Positions 17,351 through 27,061 of a stretch of 64,000 bases of DNA are shown here, in pieces (the first letter of the stretch is position 1; every line of letters begins with the position of its first letter). Position numbers and translations under genes: made by a program. Source of the stretch: Limnohabitans sp. Rim11 (lineage in GTDB: Bacteria > Pseudomonadota > Gammaproteobacteria > Burkholderiales > Burkholderiaceae_C). The stretch covers positions 806,090 through 870,089 of the forward strand of contig NZ_CXOM01000001.1 of assembly GCF_001269365.1 (NCBI RefSeq), read 5' to 3'. The notes under the pieces are model-generated. The model was not told the DNA's origin. It did no database searches and worked only from the letters and a program-made list of their open reading frames with translations.

Positions 17351-18715
17351 ATGAACAGAACTCGTTCTAGCAAAGTAGTTTCTTGGGCCAGTCAGCTGGG
17401 CCCACGGTTTTTGCCGTTCGCCGACGCCGCCAGTGAAGATTTGCCACTGTCCCGTTTGTTGCGGCTGTCTTTGTTTCAAATTTCAGTCGGCATGGCCATG
17501 GTCATGCTGGTGGGGACTCTCAATCGCGTCATGATTGTCGAGTTGGGTGTGCCCACAAGTTTGGTGTCTTTCATGGTGGCCTTGCCCTTATTGATCGCAC
17601 CCTTCAGAGCCCTCATCGGTTTTCAATCGGATCATCATCGCTCCCATTTGGGGTGGCGCCGCGTGCCCTACATTTGGATGGGTACCTTGATGCAGTTCGG
17701 CGGTTTTTCTATCATGCCTTTTGCCTTGTTGGTGTTGTCGGGTGCTGGCCAGTCAGCCCAGGCGCCGCAATGGGTGGGGCAGTTTGGTGCTGCTGTTGCG
17801 TTTATTTTGGTAGGGGTTGGTATGCACACCACCCAAACCGCTGGATTGGCTTTGGCCACTGACTTGGCGCCTCAAGACAAACAAGCCAAAGTGGTGGGCC
17901 TCATGTATGTGATGCAGCTCTTTGGCATGATGGGCAGCGCGCTTATTTTGGGTGACCTGTTGGCCGATTACAGCCCAGGCTCATTGATTCGAGTGGTGCA
18001 GGCAGTGGCTGTGGTGACTTTGGTTTTGAATGTGATTGCTGTCTGGAAGCAAGAGGCGCGCAGTCGCAAGCGCCAACCTGGTACGCCGCTTGAAGAAAGC
18101 TTCCAACACTCCTGGAAAATGTTTTGTGAAGGTCCTCATACCGTCCGCCGGCTGTTTGTGGTCGGCTTGGGGTCGATGGCTTTCACCATGGAAGATGTCT
18201 TGTTAGAGCCCTATGGCGGAGAAATATTGAAGCTCAGCGTCTCATCGACCACCCTGTTGACATTCACGTTGGCTTTGGGCGGCTTGATTGGATTTGCCTG
18301 GGCATCGCGTGTCATCACAAGAGGGACAGACCCTTATCAAATGGCCAGCTGGGGCGCATTGACAGGTTTGCCAGCCTTTGTGTGTGTCATTTTGGCGGCG
18401 CCCATGATGTCAGTGCCCCTGTTTGTACTAGGCATATTTTTGATTGGATTGGGTGGTGGCCTCTTTGCTCACGGCACACTGACAGCCAGTATGAACTTGG
18501 CGCAGCCCGAGCAAACGGGCTTGGCCATTGGGGCCTGGGGTGCTGTGCAAGCCACTGCTGCAGGCATCGGAGTGGCCTTGGGTGGCGTGCTGCGTGATGG
18601 CGTGGCACAATGGTCGGATTCTGTGACCGGTTATACAACGGTCTATAGCATTGAAGTCGTGATGCTAATTCTCACCCTGGTGGCCATGCGGCCCCTACTT
18701 CGAAATTCACGTTAA
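17351..18715 (+). CDS. pucC: LH2 assembly protein PucC (MFS/BCD family)
   Basis: A 454-aa protein with about 12 membrane helices in the PucC/LhaA/Bch2 branch of the major facilitator superfamily. Family marks are RLLRLSLFQISVGMAMVMLVGTLNRVMIVELG, IGFQSDHHRSHLGWRRVPYIW and VLLEPYGGEIL. It is thought to deliver bacteriochlorophyll or chaperone LH2 subunits. Position after pucBA supports PucC rather than LhaA, whose gene is beside bchM at 25643. Confidence 0.92.
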   Translation: MNRTRSSKVVSWASQLGPRFLPFADAASEDLPLSRLLRLSLFQISVGMAMVMLVGTLNRVMIVELGVPTSLVSFMVALPLLIAPFRALIGFQSDHHRSHLGWRRVPYIWMGTLMQFGGFSIMPFALLVLSGAGQSAQAPQWVGQFGAAVAFILVGVGMHTTQTAGLALATDLAPQDKQAKVVGLMYVMQLFGMMGSALILGDLLADYSPGSLIRVVQAVAVVTLVLNVIAVWKQEARSRKRQPGTPLEESFQHSWKMFCEGPHTVRRLFVVGLGSMAFTMEDVLLEPYGGEILKLSVSSTTLLTFTLALGGLIGFAWASRVITRGTDPYQMASWGALTGLPAFVCVILAAPMMSVPLFVLGIFLIGLGGGLFAHGTLTASMNLAQPEQTGLAIGAWGAVQATAAGIGVALGGVLRDGVAQWSDSVTGYTTVYSIEVVMLILTLVAMRPLLRNSR

Positions 18716-18740
18716 TTGAAAATTGGTAAAGGAAGATACG

Positions 18741-18827
18741 ATGCAAACGACTCACATTCTCATCATCTTGTACGTGGTGTTCTGCCTGTTCTTTTTGGCG
18801 AACTGGTTCAATCGCCCCCGCAAATAA
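18741..18827 (+). CDS. 28-aa single-span membrane microprotein, end of puc operon
   Basis: ATG at 18741 opens 28 codons: MQTTHILIILYVVFCLFFLA followed by NWFNRPRK. AAAGGAAGATACG gives a good ribosome site, and the gene begins 25 nt after pucC. The sequence is one hydrophobic helix (about 5-20) with a positively charged end, so it would sit with its C-terminus in the cytoplasm. Small single-helix subunits have been found in LH2 and RC-LH1 complexes, which makes an antenna-associated role plausible, but no family is recognised. Confidence 0.6.
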   Translation: MQTTHILIILYVVFCLFFLANWFNRPRK

Positions 18828-18892
18828 ACTCAACACACTGAGCGTCAGTGTATGACGCAGTTGAAACTGGTGGGTCTACTCAAGACAAACCT

Positions 18893-18923
18893 ATCAAGTT
18901 GATTGCCATGCAATCAACTTGAT
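18893..18923. terminator. perfect inverted repeats closing the puc operon
   Basis: ATCAAGTTGATTG (18893-18905) is a perfect 13-bp inverted repeat of CAATCAACTTGAT (18911-18923), loop CCATG. A smaller one, GCGTCA-GTGTA-TGACGC, lies at 18842-18858. They sit between convergent units (puc rightward, crtB unit leftward), so a bidirectional terminator or a shared 3'-end stabiliser is likely, although T-runs are absent. Confidence 0.65.
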
Positions 18924-18942
18924 GTGCTGGCAGTCAAGACGC

Positions 18943-19158
18943 TTAATGCGCCGCTGACTTGTTGGCCTGCATGGCCTTGAATTTATCAATCGCCATTGTG
19001 GTGACCTTGTGCATGCCCATGCACGCCACCAGCGCAGCCCCAAACACATAAAAATAGCCCGTGTCACGGTATTGAATCAATCCCACCAACGACAGCGTGG
19101 CCCAAAAGGTCCAAAAGAAAGCACTGACAACGTTCAGTCCGCTTTGAAGTTTCATCAT
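18943..19158 (-). CDS. small two-span membrane protein downstream of crtB
   Basis: A 71-aa protein (or 70 aa from the second of two adjacent ATG codons) with two hydrophobic stretches, VVSAFFWTFWATLSLVGLIQ (about 9-28) and YFYVFGAALVACMGMHKV (about 35-52), and a Lys/Ala-rich tail. AAGGAGAA lies before the start, and it begins 27 nt after crtB, at the end of the long leftward photosynthesis unit. No family is recognised. Co-transcription suggests a photosynthesis-linked role, which is inference. Confidence 0.7.
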   Translation of the reverse strand: MMKLQSGLNVVSAFFWTFWATLSLVGLIQYRDTGYFYVFGAALVACMGMHKVTTMAIDKFKAMQANKSAAH

Positions 19159-19185
19159 TTTCTCCTTGATAAATTTCTAAATGCA

Positions 19186-20250
19186 TTAAGAGTGAAGCCG
19201 CTGACGTCCTTGCAGACGTTCGTTTTCACGCCGTTCTAATAAATCGAAAACCCAAGCAACGCGTTGCGGCATGGCCCGATTGGGAAAATAAGCACCGGCC
19301 CATTGCGCGCTGGCTTGGGTGTCTTGGTTGCGCAAGGCCAAAAATTGAATGGCCTGGAGTGGCAATGGGGGCGTTTCGGCGGTTCGAATCCAAGCCGCCT
19401 GCGTCCAAGCAGAAGCCAGCAAAACCAACTTGCGTGTGGTACTGACCACAGTCCGGGTTGAAACTGAATCTAGGCCATCACGTTTCAACTGAACACCAAT
19501 TTCGCGGTAAATCATGCTGGCTGCCAAAATGGCAGACCGACAATCTGGGGGCAAGGCGGCAATGCCAGGTTGGGCTTGTTTGTAAAGACGATCTGCTTCT
19601 TCAAGCAATCGGGCCACAACGATCTTGATACCTGCAGTTATTTTGGGATTTTTGAGCCAAACTTCAGGCTGAACGCCAGCTTCTATTAACCACCTTCTTG
19701 GTAAATAGATACGGCCCAAGGCAGCGTCTGCACCCACATCACGTGCAATGTTGGTCAGTTGCATGGCTACACCTAGCTCGCATGCTCTTTCTAGCGTCTC
19801 GGTATTTTGAGGTCCCATGATCCAACACATCATGGCACCCACACTGCCGGCTACTCTTGCGGCGTAATCGTGGACATCTTCAATGCTGTTGTAGGTTCTG
19901 CCTTTGGCGTCCCATGCAAAGCCTTCAATCAAGGCATCTAAGAAATGTCGTGGCAACTCGTATTGCTGAACCACCACGCTCAGCGCTTGATCTTCTACAT
20001 GGTCTTGGGGTGTGCCTGCATAAATGGCATCCAATCGTTCGCGCAAAACATCCAAAGGTGCTTGACCGGGTTGTGCTTCGTCAACCAAATCATCGGCTAC
20101 GCGGCAAAAGGCATACAGCGCAATGGATGCCTTGCGAATTCGGGGTGGCAACAAACGGCTAGCAGCAAAAAATGTTTTGGAGCCGCCCTTCATCATGGCC
20201 ACACAGGCCTCCAAATTGGCAGTGTTGGACGCAGGCTTAAACTGAAACAT
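19186..20250 (-). CDS. crtB: phytoene synthase CrtB
   Basis: A 354-aa squalene/phytoene synthase joining two geranylgeranyl diphosphates to phytoene. Asp motifs are YAFCRVADDLVDEAQ and NIARDVGADAALGRIYLP, with RTYNS between them. The ATG at 20250 is preferred; a TTG 18 nt upstream is also in frame. The start overlaps the end of crtI by 14 nt. Slightly longer than typical because of a C-terminal extension of about 30 residues. Confidence 0.93.
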   Translation of the reverse strand: MFQFKPASNTANLEACVAMMKGGSKTFFAASRLLPPRIRKASIALYAFCRVADDLVDEAQPGQAPLDVLRERLDAIYAGTPQDHVEDQALSVVVQQYELPRHFLDALIEGFAWDAKGRTYNSIEDVHDYAARVAGSVGAMMCWIMGPQNTETLERACELGVAMQLTNIARDVGADAALGRIYLPRRWLIEAGVQPEVWLKNPKITAGIKIVVARLLEEADRLYKQAQPGIAALPPDCRSAILAASMIYREIGVQLKRDGLDSVSTRTVVSTTRKLVLLASAWTQAAWIRTAETPPLPLQAIQFLALRNQDTQASAQWAGAYFPNRAMPQRVAWVFDLLERRENERLQGRQRLHS

Positions 20251-21805
20251 GGGGAACCACCGTTTCAAGGGCCTTGGCCGACATCAAGACGCCGGGTACA
20301 CCCGCGCCAGGATGCGTGCCTGCGCCCACCATGTACAAACCGGGAATGTCTTCGCTGCGGTTGTGAGGGCGGAACCAGGCACTTTGTAAAAGCAAAGGTT
20401 CAAGACCAAATCCAGCACCTTTGTAAGACCACAAGCGGTCGTGAAAATCTTGGGGCGTGCTCACTTTGGAGGTGACGATTGAATCGCGCAAGCCGGGCAA
20501 CACGCTTGCCTCTAAAGCTTCTGCAATCGCTGCGCGATAGGTTTCGGCAAAGCTGGCCCAATCGGTTCCGCTGTCTAAATGCGGTACTGGAGAAAGCGCA
20601 TAAAAAGTGTCGTAGCCTTCAGGTGCCAAAGAGGGATCCGTGGCAGTGGGGCGGTGCAAGTACAAGCTGAAGTCTTTGGCCAGATGATGGCGTTTAAAAA
20701 TATCGTTCAGCAACTCTTTGTAGCGGGGCCCCAGCACCATCATGTGATGAGGCACGTCGTGGTATTGCTTGGAAGTACCAAAGTACCAAACAAACAATCC
20801 CATGGAATAGCGGCCGTTTTCGATCTTGCGATTGGTCCAATGGCGGCGGTGTTGTGGTGCGACCAAATTTTTGTAGGTCCAGGCTGTGTCGGCATTGCTC
20901 ACCACAATGTCGGCAGCAATGAATTCACCGGAGTCAAGTTCAACGCCACAGGCTTTGCCGTTTTCTATGCGAATTTGCGTAACGGGCGCATTGAGACGCA
21001 ATTGAATGCCACGCGATTCGAGCAAGCCCACCATGGCCTTGACGATGGCGCCCGTGCCGCCCATGGCGGAGTGCACGCCCCAGGTTCGCTCTAAAGAATT
21101 GATCAAGGCGTAAGCTGCCGTGACAGAGAAAGGATTGCCACCAATCAACAAGGGGTGGAAGCTCATCACCGTCCGCAGCTTGTCGTTGCTAAAGTGTTTG
21201 GCCACCAAGGTGTAGATGCTGCGCCATGCGCCCATTTTGAGGAAAGAGGGGATGGCTTTGATCAAGTCGCCCAAGGTGTCAAAGGCAATGGAGCCCAAGC
21301 CTTCAAAACCCAGGGTTTTACAGCGCTCTGCATCTTGCACAAAGTCCAAATACCCTTGCACATCTTCTGGACAAAAACGCGCTACTTCGTCTAGCATTTT
21401 GGCTTCGTCGGCACTGTAGTCAAACCATGTGCCATCGTCAAAGCGAATTCTGTAAAACGGGTCCATGGGGACCAGCGTCACATCATCCTGAAACTTCTTG
21501 CCGCACAAAGTCCAAAGTTCTTCCAGTAAAAATGGCGCTGTGATGATGGTAGGACCCGCATCAAAGGTAAAGCCATCTTGACGGTGCACATAGGCTCTGC
21601 CACCAGGCGCATCCAACTTTTCTAAGACCTTGACTTGATAGCCCTTGACGCTCAGGCGAATGGCTGCTGCCAGACCGCCAAAGCCACTGCCAATGATGAC
21701 TGCCATGGGCCTTGGATCTGAGTTGCCGCCATTGCCGTTACTGCCGCCTGGCTGCCGAGAGTGCAGGCCAGGATGCGAAAAACCATTGGCGTTGAATGCG
21801 TTCAT
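20237..21805 (-). CDS. crtI: phytoene desaturase CrtI
   Basis: A 522-aa FAD enzyme that desaturates phytoene to neurosporene or lycopene. The dinucleotide motif is MAVIIGSGFGGLAAAIRLS after a Gly/Asn/Pro-rich N-terminus, and the C-terminal signature is LYMVGAGTHPGAGVPGVL. The number of desaturation steps cannot be read. ATG at 21805 lies 8 nt after the puhE stop, with AAGG before it; an open frame 66 nt further upstream is inside puhE. Confidence 0.94.
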   Translation of the reverse strand: MNAFNANGFSHPGLHSRQPGGSNGNGGNSDPRPMAVIIGSGFGGLAAAIRLSVKGYQVKVLEKLDAPGGRAYVHRQDGFTFDAGPTIITAPFLLEELWTLCGKKFQDDVTLVPMDPFYRIRFDDGTWFDYSADEAKMLDEVARFCPEDVQGYLDFVQDAERCKTLGFEGLGSIAFDTLGDLIKAIPSFLKMGAWRSIYTLVAKHFSNDKLRTVMSFHPLLIGGNPFSVTAAYALINSLERTWGVHSAMGGTGAIVKAMVGLLESRGIQLRLNAPVTQIRIENGKACGVELDSGEFIAADIVVSNADTAWTYKNLVAPQHRRHWTNRKIENGRYSMGLFVWYFGTSKQYHDVPHHMMVLGPRYKELLNDIFKRHHLAKDFSLYLHRPTATDPSLAPEGYDTFYALSPVPHLDSGTDWASFAETYRAAIAEALEASVLPGLRDSIVTSKVSTPQDFHDRLWSYKGAGFGLEPLLLQSAWFRPHNRSEDIPGLYMVGAGTHPGAGVPGVLMSAKALETVVPHVSV

Positions 21806-21813
21806 GGAGGGCC

Positions 21814-22599
21814 TTAATGTGGGGTAGTGAGTGGTGTTTCCACCGAGGATTGGCCCATGGCCCAACCCCAAAGCCGCTCAAGTGGCAATGGAAAAATCAT
21901 GATGAGGTGCTCAACAATGGCCAAGCCCAACAGGGTTGCCAGCATGACCCACCCAGTGGTGATGGCCATGGCGCCTTGCTGTGCTTGCCAAACCAACCAA
22001 CACCAGGTGCCAATGGCGGCACTGATGGAAATCACAAACCAAGGCGTGATAAGCCTGGTTCTGAAATAACTGGCCAAATAAACCAAATGCGAAGGTAAAT
22101 ATTGCGCGCCGTTTTGCGGCACACCAAAGTACAAATTCAGCTTGGCAGACAGACGCATGAACCACAGCAAGGCATAGGTGCAAAGCGCCACGTGGTTGGG
22201 CTGGTCTTTTTGCATCAGCCACAAAATGCCAAAGTTGAGGAGCAAGGCCACTTCATGGTGAAGCATGACTTGCACAGATTCTTTAAAACGTTGCCAGCCT
22301 TGAGCACCCTCGGTCAGTGCCACTTTGCGAGGACCCGTGATCCAACCCGTCAGGAAGGCCAACTCGTGCCAACCCCACATCACAATGACACTGCCAAAGG
22401 CCAAGTAAGCATTGGCGACGCTGACTTCGCGCATGCTTTCATAAACGCCCTTGAAACTCAAAATCAAGAGCATGGTCCAGCCCAGCAAACTCCATCTGAA
22501 GCTTGCAGGGGGCAGACGATCGAGCCACAAAATCACGCCCGTGCCAAACCACCAGCACATGGCTGTGAAAACACAGGCCCAAACGACGTCAATTACCAT
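21814..22599 (-). CDS. puhE: photosynthetic complex assembly protein PuhE (DUF3623)
   Basis: A 261-aa integral membrane protein with about six to seven helices. [20 protein letters not shown] and [20 protein letters not shown] are family segments, and Trp/His residues are frequent. PuhE modulates reaction-centre/antenna assembly or bacteriochlorophyll supply in Rhodobacter. Its ATG (22599) overlaps the acsF stop (ATGGTAA). Usual company puhABC-acsF-puhE is kept. Confidence 0.88.
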   Translation of the reverse strand: MVIDVVWACVFTAMCWWFGTGVILWLDRLPPASFRWSLLGWTMLLILSFKGVYESMREVSVANAYLAFGSVIVMWGWHELAFLTGWITGPRKVALTEGAQGWQRFKESVQVMLHHEVALLLNFGILWLMQKDQPNHVALCTYALLWFMRLSAKLNLYFGVPQNGAQYLPSHLVYLASYFRTRLITPWFVISISAAIGTWCWLVWQAQQGAMAITTGWVMLATLLGLAIVEHLIMIFPLPLERLWGWAMGQSSVETPLTTPH

Positions 22600-23675
22600 G
22601 CGGGTTCCATGCGAACTTGCGGCGACAAGTCTTGTTGAATGACCGGCATCATGTACAAGCCTGCGAAGGTCACAAAGGCCTTGGCTGCGCAAACGCCTTG
22701 CTGCAATTTACCGACAACGCCACCACGGGCTTTGGCTTTTTCCATGGCTTGTGAAATAGCAAACAAGCGCTCTAGACCCCGACGGAACTTAGGGTTGTCG
22801 GTGTCAAGGGCCAAGGGAAATACTTGTTGCGTGATGGCTGTGGTGATGCGGAACACTTGATAGTCGTATTCGCTAGAGTCCAAGCCCATGGCTTCGTGCA
22901 ACATGGGACGTGTGTGGTCACGCACATACATGGTGGCATAGACCGCCAACAAGAAAAAGCGAATCCACAACTTGTTGCCACCGCTGAGCAGTTTGGGATT
23001 GGCGCGCATGATGAGCGCAAACGATTCACCATGACGGAACTCGTCATTGCACCAGAGTTCAAACCAACGGAAGATGGGATGGAAACGCTTTTCGGGATGC
23101 TTCTCTAACTGGCGGAAGATGGTGATGTAGCGTGCATAGCCAATCTTTTCGGACAGGTAAGTAGCGTAATAAATGTATTTGGGTTTGAAGTAAGTGTATT
23201 TTTTGGTGCGCTTCAGGTTGCCCAAATCAATGCCCAAATTGAAATCACGCAACGACAAGTTGATGAAGCCAGCATGGCGCGATTCGTCGCGGGCCAAGTA
23301 GGTCATCAGTTGTTTGATGTCGGGGTTGGTCACGTTCTTGCGAATTTCGTTGTACAACACACACCCAGAAAACTCAGAGGTGAGGGAGCTGACCAAAAAG
23401 TCCATGAACTCTTGGCGCATCTCGGGCGAGAGCTTGGCCATGTTGTCGCGCACTTCGTCTGCAAAGGCGGCATCACGCTGAAAGTGATCGTGGTTGTTGT
23501 CGCCCTCGTACTCGGCCATCATCCGGTCCCACTCTGCGCGGACAGGCTCAATGTTGATGCGGTCCATGGCTGCAAAGTCGGTGGTGTAAAAGCGGGGGCT
23601 TATCAAGTCGTCGTGAACCGCTTTTTTGTTAGCGTCTTCAATGGTTTCGATGCTGCGGACGGCATTGGCGTTCAT
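22593..23675 (-). CDS. acsF: Mg-protoporphyrin IX monomethyl ester (oxidative) cyclase AcsF
   Basis: A 360-aa oxygen-dependent diiron enzyme that closes ring E of the chlorophyll macrocycle. Diiron ligands are in [11 protein letters not shown] (101-111) and DESRH (130-134), and a second set lies around [11 protein letters not shown]. The oxygen-independent BchE is not in this window, so ring closure here depends on oxygen. The start overlaps the puhC stop. Confidence 0.95.
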   Translation of the reverse strand: MNANAVRSIETIEDANKKAVHDDLISPRFYTTDFAAMDRINIEPVRAEWDRMMAEYEGDNNHDHFQRDAAFADEVRDNMAKLSPEMRQEFMDFLVSSLTSEFSGCVLYNEIRKNVTNPDIKQLMTYLARDESRHAGFINLSLRDFNLGIDLGNLKRTKKYTYFKPKYIYYATYLSEKIGYARYITIFRQLEKHPEKRFHPIFRWFELWCNDEFRHGESFALIMRANPKLLSGGNKLWIRFFLLAVYATMYVRDHTRPMLHEAMGLDSSEYDYQVFRITTAITQQVFPLALDTDNPKFRRGLERLFAISQAMEKAKARGGVVGKLQQGVCAAKAFVTFAGLYMMPVIQQDLSPQVRMEPAW

Positions 23676-24172
23676 CGTGAGCTCCTGTTATTTTCTAAAA
23701 TTTGAACGTTCTGTAGAGGCGTCAAGCCTGCCTTTTGCAATCCTGCAAAGACGGATGCATTGCTTGGACCAAAGGCTTCTAAATCAATTCTTTGTTGGGT
23801 GCTGGGGTCGAGCAAGGTCAAACGACCATCGGCGCGGCCCAGCAATTGCATGGGTGCATCAGGGCCGATGTTTTGACGTTTACGTTCACGAACCAAAGCA
23901 CGCAAGGTGCTTCTCAAGAAGCCTTGTTCACCTTCAAATTGGGCAATCTCGGTTTGGCTCTGTGCATCTTTCACAATCACACTGCCTTGAGGTCCATCGG
24001 CAAATACCAAATCACGCTGCCAGACGGTGGCTGCATCTGCTTGCTTGTCCGAAATGCCTTGCCATCTTGCAAAGCCAATGGCCAACAAGATCAACAGCAG
24101 CATGCTGCCGATCAATTTGACGGCCAATGGCAGTGTGGGGTTGGGCACAGGCAAAGCAGTTTGGGAAGTCAT
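23672..24172 (-). CDS. puhC: photosynthetic complex assembly protein PuhC
   Basis: A 166-aa protein with an N-terminal membrane anchor (about 17-37, [20 protein letters not shown]) and a periplasmic domain with [14 protein letters not shown] and [19 protein letters not shown], both family signatures. PuhC aids RC-LH1 organisation. Overlaps both neighbours (puhB stop and acsF start) by 4 nt. Confidence 0.9.
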   Translation of the reverse strand: MTSQTALPVPNPTLPLAVKLIGSMLLLILLAIGFARWQGISDKQADAATVWQRDLVFADGPQGSVIVKDAQSQTEIAQFEGEQGFLRSTLRALVRERKRQNIGPDAPMQLLGRADGRLTLLDPSTQQRIDLEAFGPSNASVFAGLQKAGLTPLQNVQILENNRSSR

Positions 24173-24855
24173 GCCATTGCGCCTTGTGGTGCGCTGCTGT
24201 GGCTGTCATTGGCAGGCCTTGGTGCTGAGACGCCCGTGACAATTTTTTCAGCTTGGTGGTGTTCTTGCCATACTTTGAACAGCAATTCACTGACCTGCTT
24301 GCCGTTAGGGATGCAACGCAAAGTTGGCTGGGGGTGCTTTACATGCCAGGCTTTTTGATGGGGCCACAGATGAGCCCAGCCGATACGGTCTTCTGAATAA
24401 AGCTCCAAAGCAATGTCTTGACAGCCATCCGCATAATCTTTGGCTGAAGCGCCTGCAATGCGGCGATAAGGCAAGTTGAAAGTCAGTGTCAACACAATAC
24501 CAATGCGCATCACGACGCGCTTGTTGGTGAAGGTGTAGAGCGAACTCTTACCCGCAAACCATGCGCAAGTGGTCAGCAAGGCCAGTGCCAATGATGCCAT
24601 TGAGAGACTCACCACAATAGGCACAATCAACTCTCGGCCAACAAGGCCGTCACCCCAAAGGTGCGTGAACTGAACGCCGACCATCAAGGCAAAGTAAATA
24701 GCAATTTTGCGGACATGAAAGGCATGCACAGCCAACTGTTTCCAGTCAGGCGTGCCTTGCCACACGATGGTTTCACCGTCTGGCAATGTGGAGGGCAAGC
24801 CTGGGGCGGCTTCCCATTCATGTTCGTGAGTGGCACTGACGGTTCTGGCTTTCAC
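24169..24855 (-). CDS. puhB: photosynthetic complex assembly protein PuhB
   Basis: A 228-aa membrane protein with a PH-like (bPH2) fold: LPDGETIVWQGTPDWKQLAVHAFHVRK, two or three hydrophobic segments (about 52-70, 80-110), then YTFTNKRVVMRIGIVLTLTFNLPYRRI. PuhB assists reaction-centre assembly. Starts inside the puhA stop (ATGA). Confidence 0.9.
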   Translation of the reverse strand: MKARTVSATHEHEWEAAPGLPSTLPDGETIVWQGTPDWKQLAVHAFHVRKIAIYFALMVGVQFTHLWGDGLVGRELIVPIVVSLSMASLALALLTTCAWFAGKSSLYTFTNKRVVMRIGIVLTLTFNLPYRRIAGASAKDYADGCQDIALELYSEDRIGWAHLWPHQKAWHVKHPQPTLRCIPNGKQVSELLFKVWQEHHQAEKIVTGVSAPRPANDSHSSAPQGAMA

Positions 24856-25613
24856 AGCAGGGGCTCCTGACGCTCAGGGGTTGCATACAAAGTGCCTGCA
24901 CCAAAATACGCTGTGATTTTTTCTTCTTCTAACAAAGTAATTTGATCTGGCGATTTGGTTTGCGGCACATTGGCAAATTGGTGTGCCAACAAAGCGTGCA
25001 CATGAATGCCTTGCGGCTTGATCCTGGCAAAGTTCATGGGCAACAAGACAGTTTTTTCAGAGCCTTCCAATTTCACTTCGATGTAACGGAAGACCATTTC
25101 CATGCGGTCGACCCAAAGTTCTACCACATGGCCTGCCACATTGCGATCGGCACCCACAACGGCTAAGCCGCGTGGCTCTGTGTCTTGATGGGCCACCGCA
25201 AAATCGGGCGCCAAACGCAATGGCACAATTTTGGGAGCACCGTGTTCCATGTCGGGGACATCGGCACGCATCGCCCAGGCACCAGGACCTACACCGGCCA
25301 ACAAGGGATCGCCCACGGGTTCAATCGGGGCGCCATTCCATTGTGTAGTTGGTTGTGCGCTGTACTGACCGTCTGGGCGGTTCAGATCGGGTGACAAATA
25401 TGTATGGCCATCCATGGTCTTGTAAGCAACTGGGGAGGGCACGGGCGGCCAGCCTTCCTGCTTGGGACCGTTTTCACGGCCTGAATCCATGGGATAACCC
25501 TCGCGGTGATTTTCACGCAAGAGGTAATAAATCAGGCCGGCGAAGAACGCCCAAAAGATGTAAAGCACAATTTGTGCAACGTCGACATACTGAGTAATAG
25601 CGCCTGTTTCCAT
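24852..25613 (-). CDS. puhA: photosynthetic reaction centre H subunit PuhA
   Basis: A 253-aa subunit with one N-terminal membrane helix (about 12-31, VAQIVLYIFWAFFAGLIYYL), RENHREGYPMD and a large cytoplasmic beta-rich domain. It caps PufLM and shapes the proton path to QB. GAGCAGTC-type leader; 29-nt gap to lhaA upstream. Usual length. Confidence 0.95.
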   Translation of the reverse strand: METGAITQYVDVAQIVLYIFWAFFAGLIYYLLRENHREGYPMDSGRENGPKQEGWPPVPSPVAYKTMDGHTYLSPDLNRPDGQYSAQPTTQWNGAPIEPVGDPLLAGVGPGAWAMRADVPDMEHGAPKIVPLRLAPDFAVAHQDTEPRGLAVVGADRNVAGHVVELWVDRMEMVFRYIEVKLEGSEKTVLLPMNFARIKPQGIHVHALLAHQFANVPQTKSPDQITLLEEEKITAYFGAGTLYATPERQEPLL

Positions 25614-25642
25614 AAGACTGCTCCTTGTTAAATCAATGCAGA

Positions 25643-27061
25643 TCAGTTTGGCAATTCAGCCAAACCAAATTTCAAAATAGGTTGAGAAGGTTCGTGTCGA
25701 CTTTTCTTGAGCAAGGGGCCCAAGGCAATCAACACCACAAATAACAAATACATTTCCAAGTGATACACAAAGCTGTAACCCGTGATGGGTGAGTTCAGGG
25801 CTTCACCCAAACGGCCCGACAAAGCCATCTCTGTCACGAGGTCGCGCACAGCGCCGCCCATGGCCATGGCAGCACCCGTGGCAGTGGCTTGGACGGCACC
25901 CCAGGTGCCCAAAATCAATCCACTCATGCGGGTGTTTTCAAAAGACATGGCCGTGACCAGCATGCCCACTGAAAACAAACCAGAACCAAAACCAATCAAG
26001 ACCACACCTGTTCTAAACATGGCCACTGACTCGGTGGGTGCAGCAAAAATAACCAATGCAAATGCGGGCAAGCCAATCAAGACGCCAAAGCTGGCCAAGC
26101 GGCAGGCATGCCATCCGGAAGCCAGCCATTTGGCAGACAGACCAAAGGCCACCAATGAACCAATTGCGCCTAATGCTGTTAGTGAACTGGTGTTGCCCAC
26201 GTTGAGGCCCAATATTTCAGCACCATAGGGCTCTAAAACGATGTCTTGCATGCTGAAGGCAAAAGAGCCCAAGCCCACTGTCCATAAGAAGCGACGCATT
26301 TGCGGCATGGCAATGAGTTCTTTCCAGCTGGCGCTGAAGCCACCTGCTTTGCGTGCACCGCGTTTGGCCTGACGTGATTCTTGTTTCCACATCGACACAA
26401 GATTGATCACAATGACCAGCACCGCAGAGCCTTGAATGACTTGAATCATTCTGAGGGGGGTGAAGTCGGATAAGAACAAACCGTACAAGACGCTGCTCAA
26501 AATCATGCCCAACAGCAACATGCAATACAGCAAGGCCACCACGCGCGGACGTTTGTCTTCTTGTGCCACATCGTTGGCCAATGCCATGCCTGCCGTTTGG
26601 GTCACTTGCAGGCCAGTCCCAATCATGATGAAAGAAAGCCCTGCACCCAGTTGGCCGAGCAACAAGGTTTCGGGCACAGCTTCAGCCAACAGCAGCAAGG
26701 CGAAGGGCATGACTGCCAGGCCGCCAAATAACAACAAGCTGCCGGTCCACAAATAAGGAATACGTCTTAGACCCAATGCCGAAGGGTGAGTGTCACTGCG
26801 ATAGCCAATGAGGGTGCGAAGCGGTGCAAACACCATGGGGATGGCCACTGCCATGGCCACCCACCACGCGGGCACATGCAGCTCCACAATCATGACGCGG
26901 TTCAGGGTGCCCACCATCAAAGCCATGATCATGCCAATGACCAACTGGAACATGGACAAACGCAGCAACCTGCCCAAAGGCAGGTCGTGCGAAGCCGCAT
27001 CTGCAAACGGCAAAAAGCGCGTTGCATAAGCAGACATCCATGCTGGCATTTTCAGGCTCAT
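25643..27061 (-). CDS. lhaA: LH1 assembly protein LhaA (PucC family)
   Basis: A 472-aa protein with about 12 membrane helices, close paralog of PucC at 17351 and Bch2 at 39379. It contains RFLPFADAASHDLPLGRLLRLSMFQ, IGYRSDTHPSALGLRRIPYLW and DIVLEPYGAEILGL. Placement between bchM and puhA is the standard LhaA locus. The ATG at 27061 overlaps the bchM stop; an in-frame extension of 24 residues lies within bchM and is rejected. Confidence 0.92.
   Translation of the reverse strand: MSLKMPAWMSAYATRFLPFADAASHDLPLGRLLRLSMFQLVIGMIMALMVGTLNRVMIVELHVPAWWVAMAVAIPMVFAPLRTLIGYRSDTHPSALGLRRIPYLWTGSLLLFGGLAVMPFALLLLAEAVPETLLLGQLGAGLSFIMIGTGLQVTQTAGMALANDVAQEDKRPRVVALLYCMLLLGMILSSVLYGLFLSDFTPLRMIQVIQGSAVLVIVINLVSMWKQESRQAKRGARKAGGFSASWKELIAMPQMRRFLWTVGLGSFAFSMQDIVLEPYGAEILGLNVGNTSSLTALGAIGSLVAFGLSAKWLASGWHACRLASFGVLIGLPAFALVIFAAPTESVAMFRTGVVLIGFGSGLFSVGMLVTAMSFENTRMSGLILGTWGAVQATATGAAMAMGGAVRDLVTEMALSGRLGEALNSPITGYSFVYHLEMYLLFVVLIALGPLLKKSRHEPSQPILKFGLAELPN

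Noticed and set aside
19945..20475. 176-codon open frame antisense to crtB-crtI
   Set aside because: Overlaps two certain genes entirely and has no ribosome site or recognisable domain.
23274..23705. 143-codon open frame antisense to acsF
   Set aside because: Produced by codon bias of acsF; no independent coding evidence.
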